Positions 52,335-61,001 of a DNA stretch of 64,000 nucleotides are shown in pieces. The notes below the pieces were generated by a model, which had not been told where the DNA came from, did not search any database, and worked only from the letters and a program-made list of their open reading frames with translations. Numbering within the stretch: position 1 is the first letter of the stretch; each line of letters starts with the position of its first letter. This DNA comes from Virgibacillus indicus (GTDB lineage Bacteria; Bacillota; Bacilli; Bacillales; Amphibacillaceae): positions 1 through 64,000 of the forward strand of contig NZ_NPMS01000011.1 in NCBI RefSeq assembly GCF_002266285.1, written 5' to 3'. The position numbers and the translations under genes are program-made.

Positions 52335-54572
52335 TTATTCATTCAACTCTTTTTTATAGCTTTCATTATTATCAATCTTCCACATCTTCCCTGGCCAAAA
52401 AGCAAAGCGTCCGAGAACAGTCGTAATGGCAGGAACAAGCAATGGTCTGACGATAAATGTGTCAAGCATAATTCCTATTGCTGTGATTGTACCGAAATGG
52501 ACAAGCACCTGCAAAGGTAGTACAGCCAGGACCGAAAACGTACCAGCTAAAATAAGCCCTGCTGAACTAATAACACTGCCAGTTTCCCCTACACTCTCGG
52601 AGATTGCTTGCTTGAGCGGCATTTCTTTACGTTTACGCCATATACTTGAAACAAGAAATATATTATAATCTTCTCCTAAAGCAACTAAAAAGACAAACGC
52701 GTAAAGCGGTATTAATCCTTGAATTTCTGCTACGTCAAAGAAATGATGCAAGACAATCCAGCCTAGACCCAGAGCAGATAAATACGATAATAAAACGGTT
52801 GCCAGTAAATAAACCATCGCAACAATTGATTGCAAATAAACGATGAGTAAAATCCCAATAATTACAAGAAGGACAGGTATAATCAGCGCCTGATCACGGC
52901 TTGTAATTTCTTCTGTGTCATACAGCGTGGCTGTTTCACCGCCAATCCATACGGAACTTTCTGCATTTGAGACTCCAGCGTCGTTTAATGCATCAATTGC
53001 TATAGACTGAATTTCGGGAATACTTTCCACCGCTTCAGAAGAATAAGGATTAATCGAAAGAGTTACTTCCCATTCTCTTAAATCTCCATTTTCAGATCCT
53101 TCATTCGGATCAGCTACTTCTTCTACAAATGGTTGCTTCCCCAACTCATCTTCCAGCGAAACATCCTCGTCGTTTGTATTTGCAATAATAGTAACAGGGG
53201 CAATTTCACCTGGTGGATAATGGTCAGCAATTAATGTAAAACCTTCGCGTGATGGCATATCTTTCGAAAAGGAATCTAATAAACCATACGTAAATTGCAT
53301 TTTTGGTACAAAAGCTGCTAAACCACCAAGAACAATCGTACAAGCGATGATAATCATCCAAGGTTTTTCCGTGACAACTGCTCCGATTCTTTTGCCAATG
53401 CGATGACTTTGTTTTGGACGACGCATTTTTTTATCTTTTTTCTTCTCTATTTCCTGAATCATTTCTTCAGGACGAGGTATAAACGGGATAAAAGCAATAC
53501 GTCCAAGCAGGGCTAAAATCGCAGGAAGCAGTGTTAAAGCAGCTATCCCCATAATGAAAATCGATAAACTAAACGGTATGGCAAAACGTTCATAAGAAGC
53601 ATAATAAGCCAGCCCAAGCGAAAGTAGCCCTAAGACAGTTGTCATGGAACTCATCATGATAGCTCCGCCTGTACCGCTAATCGCATGTTTTAATGCTGCG
53701 TATTTATTCTCTTCATGCCTGAGTTCATCCCGGTAACGTGAAATTAAAAATAAACAATAATCCGTGCCAGCTCCAAACAGGAGAACTGTCATAATGGATA
53801 TCGCCTGTGCGTCAACGACAATCCATCCTTTATCTGCGAGAAAGCCAAGTAAAGGACTGATAAGACTGTATGCGATTCCAACAGCGATAAGCGGGACAAT
53901 CGCCAAAATGGGGGAACGATACAGTAAGATAAGTAAAATAAACACAAGCAGGACCGTCGCAATTAACAATGTAATATCAGCATTGCTGAATAACGAAACG
54001 GCATCCGTTTGAATTCCCACCGGTCCAGAAAAACGCACGTGTAAACCAGCATCGTCTAAATTTTTTTTCAATACTTCTTTACCAAATTGGTCCGTTATTT
54101 TAATTTGCAGCTGATCCAGTACAGCTTGCAATTCATTTGTTGATGCATCCTCATCAAAAAAGACTGGTGTTATCAGCGCAGCACCATCTTCTGATGCACC
54201 GCCTGCTAAAGCTTCAACAGGAGCATCTTGAAATGGCGGAATAAAGGTTTGTTCATCCACCGGTGCATCTTCAAGATCTTTGTAAAGACCTTGAATCATC
54301 TCATAATCTGAGTATTCCAGCCCTTCGTCCCGGTGCCAGACTAAAAGTAATGGAATACCGGTATCATCTGAAAACTCTTGATTGGAGATCTTATTTGCTT
54401 CCACAGACATCGCATCTTCAGGCAATAATTGATTATCCGACGTTTCCTGATCATTAACTTGTGGCCAAATAAACGAAAAAATTCCAATCAATAAAATCCA
54501 AATAAATATAGTTAACCAGCGGGTTTTTGTATTAGCAATAATACCACCCCACTTTTTCCATAGCTCTTTCAT
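52335..54572 (-). CDS. MMPL/RND-family transporter (YdfJ-like)
   Basis: 745-aa membrane exporter of hydrophobic compounds or lipids. Two repeats, each with one helix, a large external loop and five helices; the first helix is at about residues 18-35, and GAGTDYCLFLISRYRDEL and ALGEDYNIFLVSSIWRKR are the paired motifs in helix 4 regions that carry the proton-relay Asp. Divergent from a TetR regulator whose likely operator overlaps its promoter, so it is probably substrate-induced. Confidence 0.9.
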   Translation of the reverse strand: MKELWKKWGGIIANTKTRWLTIFIWILLIGIFSFIWPQVNDQETSDNQLLPEDAMSVEANKISNQEFSDDTGIPLLLVWHRDEGLEYSDYEMIQGLYKDLEDAPVDEQTFIPPFQDAPVEALAGGASEDGAALITPVFFDEDASTNELQAVLDQLQIKITDQFGKEVLKKNLDDAGLHVRFSGPVGIQTDAVSLFSNADITLLIATVLLVFILLILLYRSPILAIVPLIAVGIAYSLISPLLGFLADKGWIVVDAQAISIMTVLLFGAGTDYCLFLISRYRDELRHEENKYAALKHAISGTGGAIMMSSMTTVLGLLSLGLAYYASYERFAIPFSLSIFIMGIAALTLLPAILALLGRIAFIPFIPRPEEMIQEIEKKKDKKMRRPKQSHRIGKRIGAVVTEKPWMIIIACTIVLGGLAAFVPKMQFTYGLLDSFSKDMPSREGFTLIADHYPPGEIAPVTIIANTNDEDVSLEDELGKQPFVEEVADPNEGSENGDLREWEVTLSINPYSSEAVESIPEIQSIAIDALNDAGVSNAESSVWIGGETATLYDTEEITSRDQALIIPVLLVIIGILLIVYLQSIVAMVYLLATVLLSYLSALGLGWIVLHHFFDVAEIQGLIPLYAFVFLVALGEDYNIFLVSSIWRKRKEMPLKQAISESVGETGSVISSAGLILAGTFSVLAVLPLQVLVHFGTITAIGIMLDTFIVRPLLVPAITTVLGRFAFWPGKMWKIDNNESYKKELNE

Positions 54573-54634
54573 AACCTCATCCTCTCTTACTTTAAACTTT
54601 TTATTGGCGTTCTTTAAAAATTGTGAGTGTTATA

Positions 54635-54664
54635 ATTATATATACTGGAAGGTTAATTAATCAA
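54635..54664 (-). promoter_or_regulatory. Promoter of the MMPL gene with overlapping near-palindrome
   Basis: Read leftward: TTGATT (54659-54664), 18 nt, TATAAT (54635-54640). A 10-of-12 palindrome GGTTAATTAATC (54651-54662) overlaps the -35 and is a candidate TetR operator. Confidence 0.55.
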
Positions 54665-54719
54665 GTATTATCTAAATTATGATATACTATTTTCAATATA
54701 GGATTTTGGAGTGAGCATT

Positions 54720-55346
54720 ATGCAGCGTACACAGCGACCTTTAGGAAGACCACGTAAGGTGCATGAAGGAAAACCTACTAAAGATACAATATTAAATCTG
54801 GCAACTGGCATGTTTTTAGAAAAAGGATATCCATCAGTTTCCATGGACGATGTTGCCCAAAAGTGTAATGTTACAAAAGCAACGGTTTATTATTATTATA
54901 AAACTAAGGCAGAGCTTTTTACTGACGCAATGGTGCAATTAATGGTTCGAATCAAGCAACAAATTGCAGATATCCTCTCAACAAACAAACCGCTTAAAAC
55001 ACAGCTATTTGAGCTTGCCAAATCCTATTTGCAAGCTACAGTGGATATTAATATCAATTCATTTATGAAAGAAGCGAAAACCTCCCTTTCTAATGAACAA
55101 CTGCAATTAATGGAGGAAGCTGAAGACAAAATGTATGAGGTATTGGAACATGCATTAAGAAGAGCTATGATTAAAGAAGAAATCCCTCAAAGCAACCCCC
55201 GTCTAGCTGCACTAATGTTTATAGCCGTGCTGACGGTCGGAAATAATATGGATTTCACTTATAAAGAAGAAACATTCTCATCTTTGGATGACCTGGTAGC
55301 TCAAATTGTAAATTTATACTGGAGTGGATTAGACAATAACAGTTAG
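54720..55346 (+). CDS. TetR/AcrR-family transcription regulator
   Basis: 208 aa from ATG 54720 (GGAG 8 nt upstream). A basic leader (RPLGRPRKVHEG) precedes the helix-turn-helix (TGMFLEKGYPSVSMDDVAQK, then CNVTKATVYYYYKTKAEL), followed by a helical ligand domain. Divergent from the MMPL exporter, it most likely represses that gene and itself. Confidence 0.9.
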   Translation: MQRTQRPLGRPRKVHEGKPTKDTILNLATGMFLEKGYPSVSMDDVAQKCNVTKATVYYYYKTKAELFTDAMVQLMVRIKQQIADILSTNKPLKTQLFELAKSYLQATVDININSFMKEAKTSLSNEQLQLMEEAEDKMYEVLEHALRRAMIKEEIPQSNPRLAALMFIAVLTVGNNMDFTYKEETFSSLDDLVAQIVNLYWSGLDNNS

Positions 55347-55380
55347 TCAAATCCGCTATATATATATGTTAGACAAGCGG

Positions 55381-55410
55381 CCCCCGTCTTGAATTAGACG
55401 GGGGTTTAAT
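55381..55410 (+). terminator. Terminator of the tetR gene
   Basis: CCCCCGTCT (55381-55389) pairs with AGACGGGGG (55396-55404), followed by TTTAAT. Confidence 0.75.
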
Positions 55411-55455
55411 ATTTAAAAAGGGATTTTATTAGCAGCCATTTTTTAGAATTAACAG

Positions 55456-55569
55456 CATAACTCAAGTGTATTCATTTCGTGAACTTCTCCAGCTAGATCA
55501 CAGATTTTTGATGGAGTATCACTTATCTTGAATACACCTCTTCATCTCGCAATGTAATTCTCTGCGGAA
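55456..55569 (-). ncRNA. Candidate omega RNA / right end of TnpB copy 1
   Basis: About 110 nt after the tnpB stop is conserved with copy 2 (59417-59515) outside any gene, including CTCCATC and GGAG halves of a stem and the AATACACC block. In IS605 elements the RNA that guides TnpB is made from exactly this place. Boundaries by alignment to copy 2 only. Confidence 0.4.
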
Positions 55570-56910
55570 TTACTGTGCCAACTGAAGGGTAATTAACGAA
55601 GACAAGGTCTGTTTTGTTCTTTTTGACAAATCAGGAACTTTTGCCTGAAGCGCCAACCTCTTCGTTTCCGAAAAGGATTTAAGGATCCCTCGGATAAAAT
55701 ACCGTGCTCCAATGTTATAGGAAGCCGATAGATCCGCATGATAGATTTTGCCTGTCTTAAACACGGCAAGGTCTTTTTTGTTGTTTCGTTTTACCTTCCC
55801 AGAACCATCAAAAGCCAATGCACTGGTATTGCGTGCATTGATCCTGGAAATACGCATTCCTGCATAATGCGCCATCTCTTCTACTTTATTTTGAACTCCT
55901 TTCTTTCTCCAATAGCGGAGTTTGAAACGCAATTTCTTCGCTCCCCAATGGTTTTTGGGAATTTTCATTTTATCCAGGAATTCGAAAACAATGACATCAC
56001 AATTGTGCTCTTTTGCAAAATTCACGATTTCATGTGCTGTATTGTTTACAATATGTGTTTGAAGCCCGTTGATTCTTCTCCAGAAATTAGGTGCTTTTAT
56101 CTGTCCGGAAACGGCTTGTACTTTGCGCAGTTTGTTCGTCATCGTATACAATTGGTCTTTTTCTTTGGATTGATTGATAAACTTCCGATCCAAGACAGTT
56201 CCATTTGCATCAATAATCGAACAAACCGCAGAATTGGTAATTCCCTGATCCACCGCGCAAATTATTTGATCTTTGATTTCCGTTTTGGAAAGCTCTACTG
56301 TGGATTCATAGCTAATATGTAAAAAGTACTTCTTTCCAACCTTAACAAGCTTGGGGTTGCATTCTTTCCAACTCCAAACATCCCGTTTGTATAAGTCTTG
56401 TTCTTTGAAATGGATATCGATCCATATCCAATCATTCCGGTGAAAAATTTTGATTTGTGTAGAGGTGTCATCAGCCCTTTTGCACATATTCTCTTTGTAA
56501 AACACGGGAAATTCTTTGTGCTCCAGCTGCAGCTTTGGTGGATTATTCTTGAATTTCTTGCCTTCCAAAAACGCAATTTCTTTTTCTATTTCCCAGTTTT
56601 TATAATTGGAACGAAAGCTTTTTACTTTTCCAAACGCAGCGGATATGGTGCTTCTTCTGAGATAGGAAGGATACTTAAAAAATTGAGAATTGAATTCTTT
56701 ATATTTCGGAAGAGGATTCGATTTGGTTATATGTATTAATTTTTCTACGGCCGACACCATCGATTGAGTAGAATAATCATCCAAGTTTTTGAATTCCTGT
56801 TCGATTACTTCCATGATAAATGACAGCACTTGGTTATAGATAACTAAAGTATCGTCGAAAATTCGTGAATGATTTCTGATTTTGTGCCTGAGAGTTTTTA
56901 CGACATCCAT
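55570..56910 (-). CDS. tnpB: TnpB-like RNA-guided nuclease lacking the zinc-ribbon cysteines, copy 1
   Basis: 446 aa from ATG 56910 (GGAGG 8 nt upstream; ATG 56913 also possible). RuvC residues are in place: Asp221 in AVDQGITNSAV, Glu310 in VFEFLDKM and Asp393 in HADLSASYNIGARY. Between Glu and the last Asp, TnpB normally has two CxxC pairs; here the segment NARNTSALAFDGSGKVKRN has no Cys at all. Same in copy 2. The N-terminal about 180 residues are helical and basic, as in TnpB. So a catalytically plausible but zinc-free branch. Confidence 0.85.
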   Translation of the reverse strand: MDVVKTLRHKIRNHSRIFDDTLVIYNQVLSFIMEVIEQEFKNLDDYSTQSMVSAVEKLIHITKSNPLPKYKEFNSQFFKYPSYLRRSTISAAFGKVKSFRSNYKNWEIEKEIAFLEGKKFKNNPPKLQLEHKEFPVFYKENMCKRADDTSTQIKIFHRNDWIWIDIHFKEQDLYKRDVWSWKECNPKLVKVGKKYFLHISYESTVELSKTEIKDQIICAVDQGITNSAVCSIIDANGTVLDRKFINQSKEKDQLYTMTNKLRKVQAVSGQIKAPNFWRRINGLQTHIVNNTAHEIVNFAKEHNCDVIVFEFLDKMKIPKNHWGAKKLRFKLRYWRKKGVQNKVEEMAHYAGMRISRINARNTSALAFDGSGKVKRNNKKDLAVFKTGKIYHADLSASYNIGARYFIRGILKSFSETKRLALQAKVPDLSKRTKQTLSSLITLQLAQ

Positions 56911-57099
56911 CATCAAATCCTCCTTCTTAACTGTCTACCATCATTATACCAAACGTAGGTTCTAAAATACGAATATTAAGGTTTTTGTTTTTTAGAAAAC
57001 TTGGCTTATCGCCAAGCTTTAATGGCGAAAGCCTTAGTTGCACTTATACTGATTTCCTTAAAAAGTTATGCTTTCCTATCAGTGTAAAAAAGTTAAAAA

Positions 57100-57146
57100 G
57101 CGCCTAACCCCCACTAAATCAAAGATTTCGAAGGGGAATGCGGCGC
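57100..57146. repeat. 47-nt structured repeat, copy 1
   Basis: GCGCC..CCCC..AAATC, a short loop, then GATTT..GGGG..GGCGC: a long stem. Nearly identical to 60954-61001. Read leftward a TTTTT follows, so it works as a terminator in that direction. Here no leftward gene precedes it; it lies in the leader of the YugN gene. The remainder of 56917-57197 contains only two short hairpins. Confidence 0.65.
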
Positions 57147-57197
57147 TTATATTATTGTTCAATTAAGTTAATACTACAATCAAAGGAGTGGATAATA

Positions 57198-57623
57198 TTG
57201 CTAAAGCTGCAAACAGATATAGAAGGAAAACAAGTATATTTTGGTGACGTAGAAAAATTATTTAAGTCTAATGGGTTTACCTTTTGCAGTAATTTTGAAT
57301 ATCACAAAGGGAAATTTGATATGGTACTGTGCCGTGAGGGTGGAGAAACGATTTACATAAGAATCCCATTTGATGTTTTAGAAGGTGAATTGGATCGCCC
57401 CAATGCATTTATTCAATTTGGACAGCCATATGTCATCAAACACGTTGTAAATACAGGACTGGATTGGGATGAAAATTCTTTATTGACGACAACAGGGTTT
57501 AATCAGTTTCAGAAGCCAGTTGATAAAGATGGCAGGATATTGGATAAAAGCAGGTGGGAGGATGCTGGCGAGCAGCAGGTCCATCGTGTCGTTAGTGTGA
57601 TGAAAGACTTGAAAATCTCCTGA
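57198..57623 (+). CDS. YugN-like family protein
   Basis: 141-aa cytosolic protein of the YugN family (IEGKQVYFGDVEKLFKSNGF; YIRIPFDVLEGELDRPNAFI; NQFQKPVDKDG). Function unknown; YugN is linked to phosphoglucose isomerase regions only by name and place in B. subtilis. Start TTG 57198 has AAAGGAG 9-10 nt upstream and fits the family N-terminus. A C-terminal YugN fragment lies at 60958. Confidence 0.8.
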   Translation: MLKLQTDIEGKQVYFGDVEKLFKSNGFTFCSNFEYHKGKFDMVLCREGGETIYIRIPFDVLEGELDRPNAFIQFGQPYVIKHVVNTGLDWDENSLLTTTGFNQFQKPVDKDGRILDKSRWEDAGEQQVHRVVSVMKDLKIS

Positions 57624-57674
57624 CAATGTTTATATGAATTAAGTTGTGGGACCATTTTTAGAGAATCAATAGGA

Positions 57675-57714
57675 AAAAATCGACCTTTCTTCACCAGTTG
57701 GGTCGATTTTTTTA
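57675..57714 (+). terminator. Terminator of the yugN-like gene
   Basis: AAATCGACC (57677-57685) pairs with GGTCGATTT (57701-57709) and a run of T follows. Confidence 0.75.
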
Positions 57715-57873
57715 TACCCTCCGTTAATGCATAAGCTGGTTTAATTGATCAATATGAGCTTTATCTTCATCCAAATTATTCGATAATCCAGAACATGAAT
57801 TAACTCTGAGAGGTCTTTAATAAGAATAATGATATATATTCGGAGAAATCAGAGGCTCTATGGGGAGTTGAAT

Positions 57874-57897
57874 AAGCCGAGCATTCAAGCTCGGCTT
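57874..57897 (-). terminator. Terminator of the ydaG-like gene
   Basis: AAGCCGAGC (57874-57882) pairs with GCTCGGCTT (57889-57897), 5 nt after the leftward stop codon; the T-run is poor. Confidence 0.6.
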
Positions 57898-57901
57898 ACC
57901 A

Positions 57902-58324
57902 TCACAATTTTAATAATTTTGGTTCCATTCCTGTTTTATTCATCAAGCTTATTTGAATTGGTTTAATTTCCAATACAATATAATTAGGATCATTTGGTCC
58001 GTCAAACCAATTCTCCATATATGAATTCCACAATTCCTTTTTCAGTTCCGGTTTTTCAGTAATCTGGACTTTTCCTTCATACTCTACATACTCATCACCG
58101 AATCCTTCTCCTTCATATCCTAAAAGAATATGTGTGTAAGGATTTTCTTCAATCTCTTCCGCTTTGTGAGTATCCTTGCTTGTTGCTGTATAAAGCTCTA
58201 AATTATGATGGGAAAAAGTCATGTACCTTGAGTGTGGTCTATTTTGTTTAACAGTCGCCATCGTTCCGACAGAACTATTATCTAAAATATTTTCAATAGT
58301 TGCTTTTACCTCTGGTTGACTCAT
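57902..58324 (-). CDS. Pyridoxamine-phosphate-oxidase-fold general stress protein, YdaG-like
   Basis: 140 aa from ATG 58324 (AAAGGAGTG 7 nt upstream), the same length as B. subtilis YdaG. Split-barrel flavin-binding fold (VGTMATVKQNRPHSRYMTF; LYTATSKDTHKAEEIEENP). The ligand and reaction are unknown; YdaG belongs to the SigB general stress regulon in B. subtilis. Confidence 0.85.
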   Translation of the reverse strand: MSQPEVKATIENILDNSSVGTMATVKQNRPHSRYMTFSHHNLELYTATSKDTHKAEEIEENPYTHILLGYEGEGFGDEYVEYEGKVQITEKPELKKELWNSYMENWFDGPNDPNYIVLEIKPIQISLMNKTGMEPKLLKL

Positions 58325-58557
58325 AAATATGCACTCCTTTATCAATGGTATTTACATTATTCCTTTGTTGGGAAAAATTAAACGAAAACCTTGCTGTTGA
58401 TTTTCCCTTACATAACTTACCATGCCAAAAAGTAAATCTTGCGGGTAAGGTGAGTAAAAGCTAAGAAAAAGTAATTTTCCAATTTGTAAAATGTTTTATG
58501 TAGTAAACAAACAGAAATTGTTTTGAAAGGCGTAGGTACCCTTGATAAGGAGGTTAA

Positions 58558-58926
58558 ATGATGCGATTATGGCATGAAGACTTACTTGGAAAATTACCGA
58601 GGCAGCAGTTATTAGGTCAGCATCGGGAATGCTGTGCTTTACGAGGAAATGGATGGGGGAAAAAGCACGCAACAGTTAATTATGTATTTGATTATTCTCC
58701 ATATAAACTTTATTTGTATCATATGAAGGTTATAAATGAAATGAGACGAAGAGAATACCGAAATGATGAATTGTGGGAGGATCCTTATTATCGAGGGAAA
58801 GCTTGCACGGTTCATACGGATGAAAGTTTAAATCAAACGGATGAAGATACGGGGTATCCAGAACACGATGAAGATTATCTGCAGGAATGTAAGGATAATC
58901 TCCAGCAAAAAGGTATCAATCTCTAG
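58558..58926 (+). CDS. Pyrimidine-dimer DNA glycosylase family protein (T4 endonuclease V-like)
   Basis: 122 aa. MRLWHEDLLGKLPRQQLLGQ, then HRECCALRGNGW, is the start of the TIGR02328/Pyr_excise family, which is distantly related to T4 endonuclease V. In the phage enzyme Thr2 is the catalytic amine; here residue 2 after the likely initiator is Arg, so activity is not assured. AAGGAGG precedes the double ATG (58558/58561). UV-damage repair would fit the nearby splAB genes. Confidence 0.8.
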   Translation: MMRLWHEDLLGKLPRQQLLGQHRECCALRGNGWGKKHATVNYVFDYSPYKLYLYHMKVINEMRRREYRNDELWEDPYYRGKACTVHTDESLNQTDEDTGYPEHDEDYLQECKDNLQQKGINL

Positions 58927-59035
58927 CAGTTGTTTAAGTATATTACAATGACATTACAAAGCAAGATTAAATATTTTATCTTTTCCGAATTTTTGATATA
59001 ATCAAGATATACTCACGCCCATAGGAGGTGACTTA

Positions 59036-59191
59036 ATGAATTCAGTCATCCTGTACAAAAAAATGTGTCATGACTTCCAGAACAAGCTTAATAGAGAGCT
59101 TACTGACAAAGAGCATGATTTCGTAAAATGGATTGTGAATCAGAAGTTTGAAAAAGAAGACAGCCAGAGAAATAAGTCACTCCTTTCTTAG
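59036..59191 (+). CDS. Small 51-aa hypothetical protein
   Basis: AGGAGGTGA lies 5 nt before ATG 59036. The product (MNSVILYKKMCHDFQNKLN; then RELTDKEHDFVKWIVNQKFE) is helical and charged, with one Cys, and looks like the many small regulatory peptides of Bacillaceae. Family not recognised. TATAAT at about 58997 may be its -10. Confidence 0.6.
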   Translation: MNSVILYKKMCHDFQNKLNRELTDKEHDFVKWIVNQKFEKEDSQRNKSLLS

Positions 59192-59416
59192 CACAACATC
59201 CAATATGATAGTCTTATTAAAAGTTTAATGGGTGCCCCTTGGTTAAGTACACTTTATCCATTTTAACCCAAGGTCCGTTTACCGTTTAATATAAATAATC
59301 TATCATAATTGCTAAGGACAAAAGCAAGTATGATATAGCCCATACAATAACCTGCCGCTAAATGACAGGCTTTTTTTTAAATACATCATATTATCAGGTG
59401 GCCAAAGCCTCAAACT
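59192..59416 (+). terminator. Gene-free stretch with terminator at 59351-59378
   Basis: CCTGCC and GACAGG form an imperfect stem followed by eight T. Upstream, 59236-59273 is an imperfect stem (CTTGGTTAA/TTAACCCAAG). Nothing else seen. Confidence 0.55.
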
Positions 59417-59515
59417 CATAACCTAGTGAATCTCTCCAACTAAATCAGAGATTTTGATGGAGCATCACTTATCCTGAATACACCTCTACATCTCGCAATG
59501 TAATCCTCTGCGGAA
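59417..59515 (-). ncRNA. Candidate omega RNA / right end of TnpB copy 2
   Basis: Conserved with the equivalent place in copy 1. It keeps ATCTCGCAATGTAAT, AATACACCTC and the GATGGAG/CTCCA stem; short gaps differ near the end. Confidence 0.4.
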
Positions 59516-60856
59516 TTACTGTGCCAAATGAAGGGTAATTAACGAAGACAAGGTCTGTTTTGTTCTTTTTGACAAATCAGGAACTTTTGCCTGAAGCGCC
59601 AACCTCGTCGTTTCCGAAAAGGATTTAAGGATGCCTCGAATAAAATACCGAGCCCCAATGTTGTAAGTGGCCGACAAATCTGCATGATAAACTTTACCTG
59701 TTGTAAAAGTGGCAAGATCCCTTTTGTAGTTACGTTTTACCTTTCCAGAACCATCAAAAGCCAATGCACTGGTATTGCGTGCATTGATTCTGGAAATACG
59801 CATGCCTGCATAATGCGCCATCTCTTCTACCTTGTTTTGAATTCCTTTCTTTCGCCAATAGCGGAGTTTGAAGCGCAATTTCTTCGCTCCCCAATGGTTT
59901 TTGGGCATTTTCATTTTATCCAGGAATTCAAAAACAATGACATCACAGTTATACTTCTTCGCAAACTTCATAATTTCATGTGCAGTATTGTTCACGATAT
60001 ACGTTTGAAGTCCGTTAATTCTTCTCCAGAAATTAGGGGCTTGTATCTGTCCAGAAATCGTTTGAGCTTTGCGCAGTTTATTCGTCATCGTATACAATTG
60101 GTCTTTTTCTTTGGATTGATTGATAAACTTCCGATCCAAGACAGTTCCAGTTGCATCAATAATTGAACAAACTGCAGAGTTGGTAATTCCCTGATCCACC
60201 GCACAAATGATTTGATCTTTGATTTCTGTTTTGGAAAGTTCTACGTTTGATTCATAGCTGATATGTAAAAAGTACTTCTTCCCAACCTTCACAAGCTTGG
60301 GATTACACTCTTTCCAACCCCAGACATCGCGTTTGTATAAATCTTGTTCTTTGAATTTAATATCTATCCAAATCCAATCATTCTGGTGAAATATTTTTAT
60401 TTGTGCCGAAGTGTCGTCAGCTCTTTTGAACATATTCTCTTTGTAAAAGACGGGAAATTCTTTGTGTTCCAGCTGCAGCTTTGGTGGATTCTTCTTGAAT
60501 TTCTTGCCTTCCAAAAGCGCAATTTCCTTTTCTTTTTCCCAGTTTTTATAATTGGAACGAAAGCTTTTTACTTTTCCAAACGCAGCGGATATGGTGCTTC
60601 TTCTGAGGTAGGAAGGATATTTAAAAAACTTAGTATTGAATCCTTTATATTTCGGAAGAGGATTCGATTTGGTTATGTGTATTAATTTTTCTACAGCGGA
60701 CACCATGGAGTGGGTGGAATAATCATCAAGACGCTCGAATTCCTGATCGATTACTTCCATGATAAATGCCAGCGCTTGGTTGTAGATAACTAGGGTATCG
60801 TCGAAGATTCGTGAATGATTACTGATCTTGTGCCTTAGCGTTTTTACGACATCCAT
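59516..60856 (-). CDS. tnpB: TnpB-like RNA-guided nuclease lacking the zinc-ribbon cysteines, copy 2
   Basis: 446 aa, nearly identical to copy 1. RuvC Asp221 (AVDQGITNSAV), Glu310 (FEFLDKM) and Asp393 (HADLSATYN) are intact; the zinc-ribbon place again lacks all cysteines (NTSALAFDGSGKVKRNYKRD). Scattered substitutions between copies without stops suggest both frames are under selection or that the copy event is recent. GGAGG precedes the ATG. Confidence 0.85.
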   Translation of the reverse strand: MDVVKTLRHKISNHSRIFDDTLVIYNQALAFIMEVIDQEFERLDDYSTHSMVSAVEKLIHITKSNPLPKYKGFNTKFFKYPSYLRRSTISAAFGKVKSFRSNYKNWEKEKEIALLEGKKFKKNPPKLQLEHKEFPVFYKENMFKRADDTSAQIKIFHQNDWIWIDIKFKEQDLYKRDVWGWKECNPKLVKVGKKYFLHISYESNVELSKTEIKDQIICAVDQGITNSAVCSIIDATGTVLDRKFINQSKEKDQLYTMTNKLRKAQTISGQIQAPNFWRRINGLQTYIVNNTAHEIMKFAKKYNCDVIVFEFLDKMKMPKNHWGAKKLRFKLRYWRKKGIQNKVEEMAHYAGMRISRINARNTSALAFDGSGKVKRNYKRDLATFTTGKVYHADLSATYNIGARYFIRGILKSFSETTRLALQAKVPDLSKRTKQTLSSLITLHLAQ

Positions 60857-60953
60857 ACTCCAATCCTCCTTCTTCCTAACTGTGTACTATCATCATACCA
60901 AACATGGGTTCCTAAATGCGAATATTAAGATTTTTATTTTTAAGAATAAAAAA

Positions 60954-61001
60954 GCGCCTAATCCCCACTAAATCCAAAGATTTTGAAGGGGAATGCGGAG
61001 C
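60954..61001. repeat. 47-nt structured repeat, copy 2
   Basis: Near-identical to 57100-57146. Here it closes the YugN-fragment ORF and, read leftward, is followed by TTTTTT, so it probably is that gene's terminator. Confidence 0.65.

Larger units (their letters stand above)
55456..56996 (-). mobile_element. TnpB-only IS605-type element, copy 1
   Basis: The stretch that aligns with copy 2 (59417-60950) runs from CATAAC at about 55456 to the T-rich run near 56996. It holds tnpB and conserved noncoding ends, but no tnpA, so it would need a TnpA in trans (IS1341-like). A stem-loop CTTGGC/GCCAAG at 57000-57016 read leftward with TTTT lies just outside. Confidence 0.7.
59417..60950 (-). mobile_element. 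TnpB-only IS605-type element, copy 2
   Basis: Aligns along its whole length with copy 1 (55456-56996), including 3' noncoding DNA and about 90 nt upstream of tnpB (ATACCAAAC, GCGAATATTAAG). No tnpA. The two copies are 2.5 kb apart in the same orientation, so recombination between them could delete 57198-59191. Confidence 0.7.
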
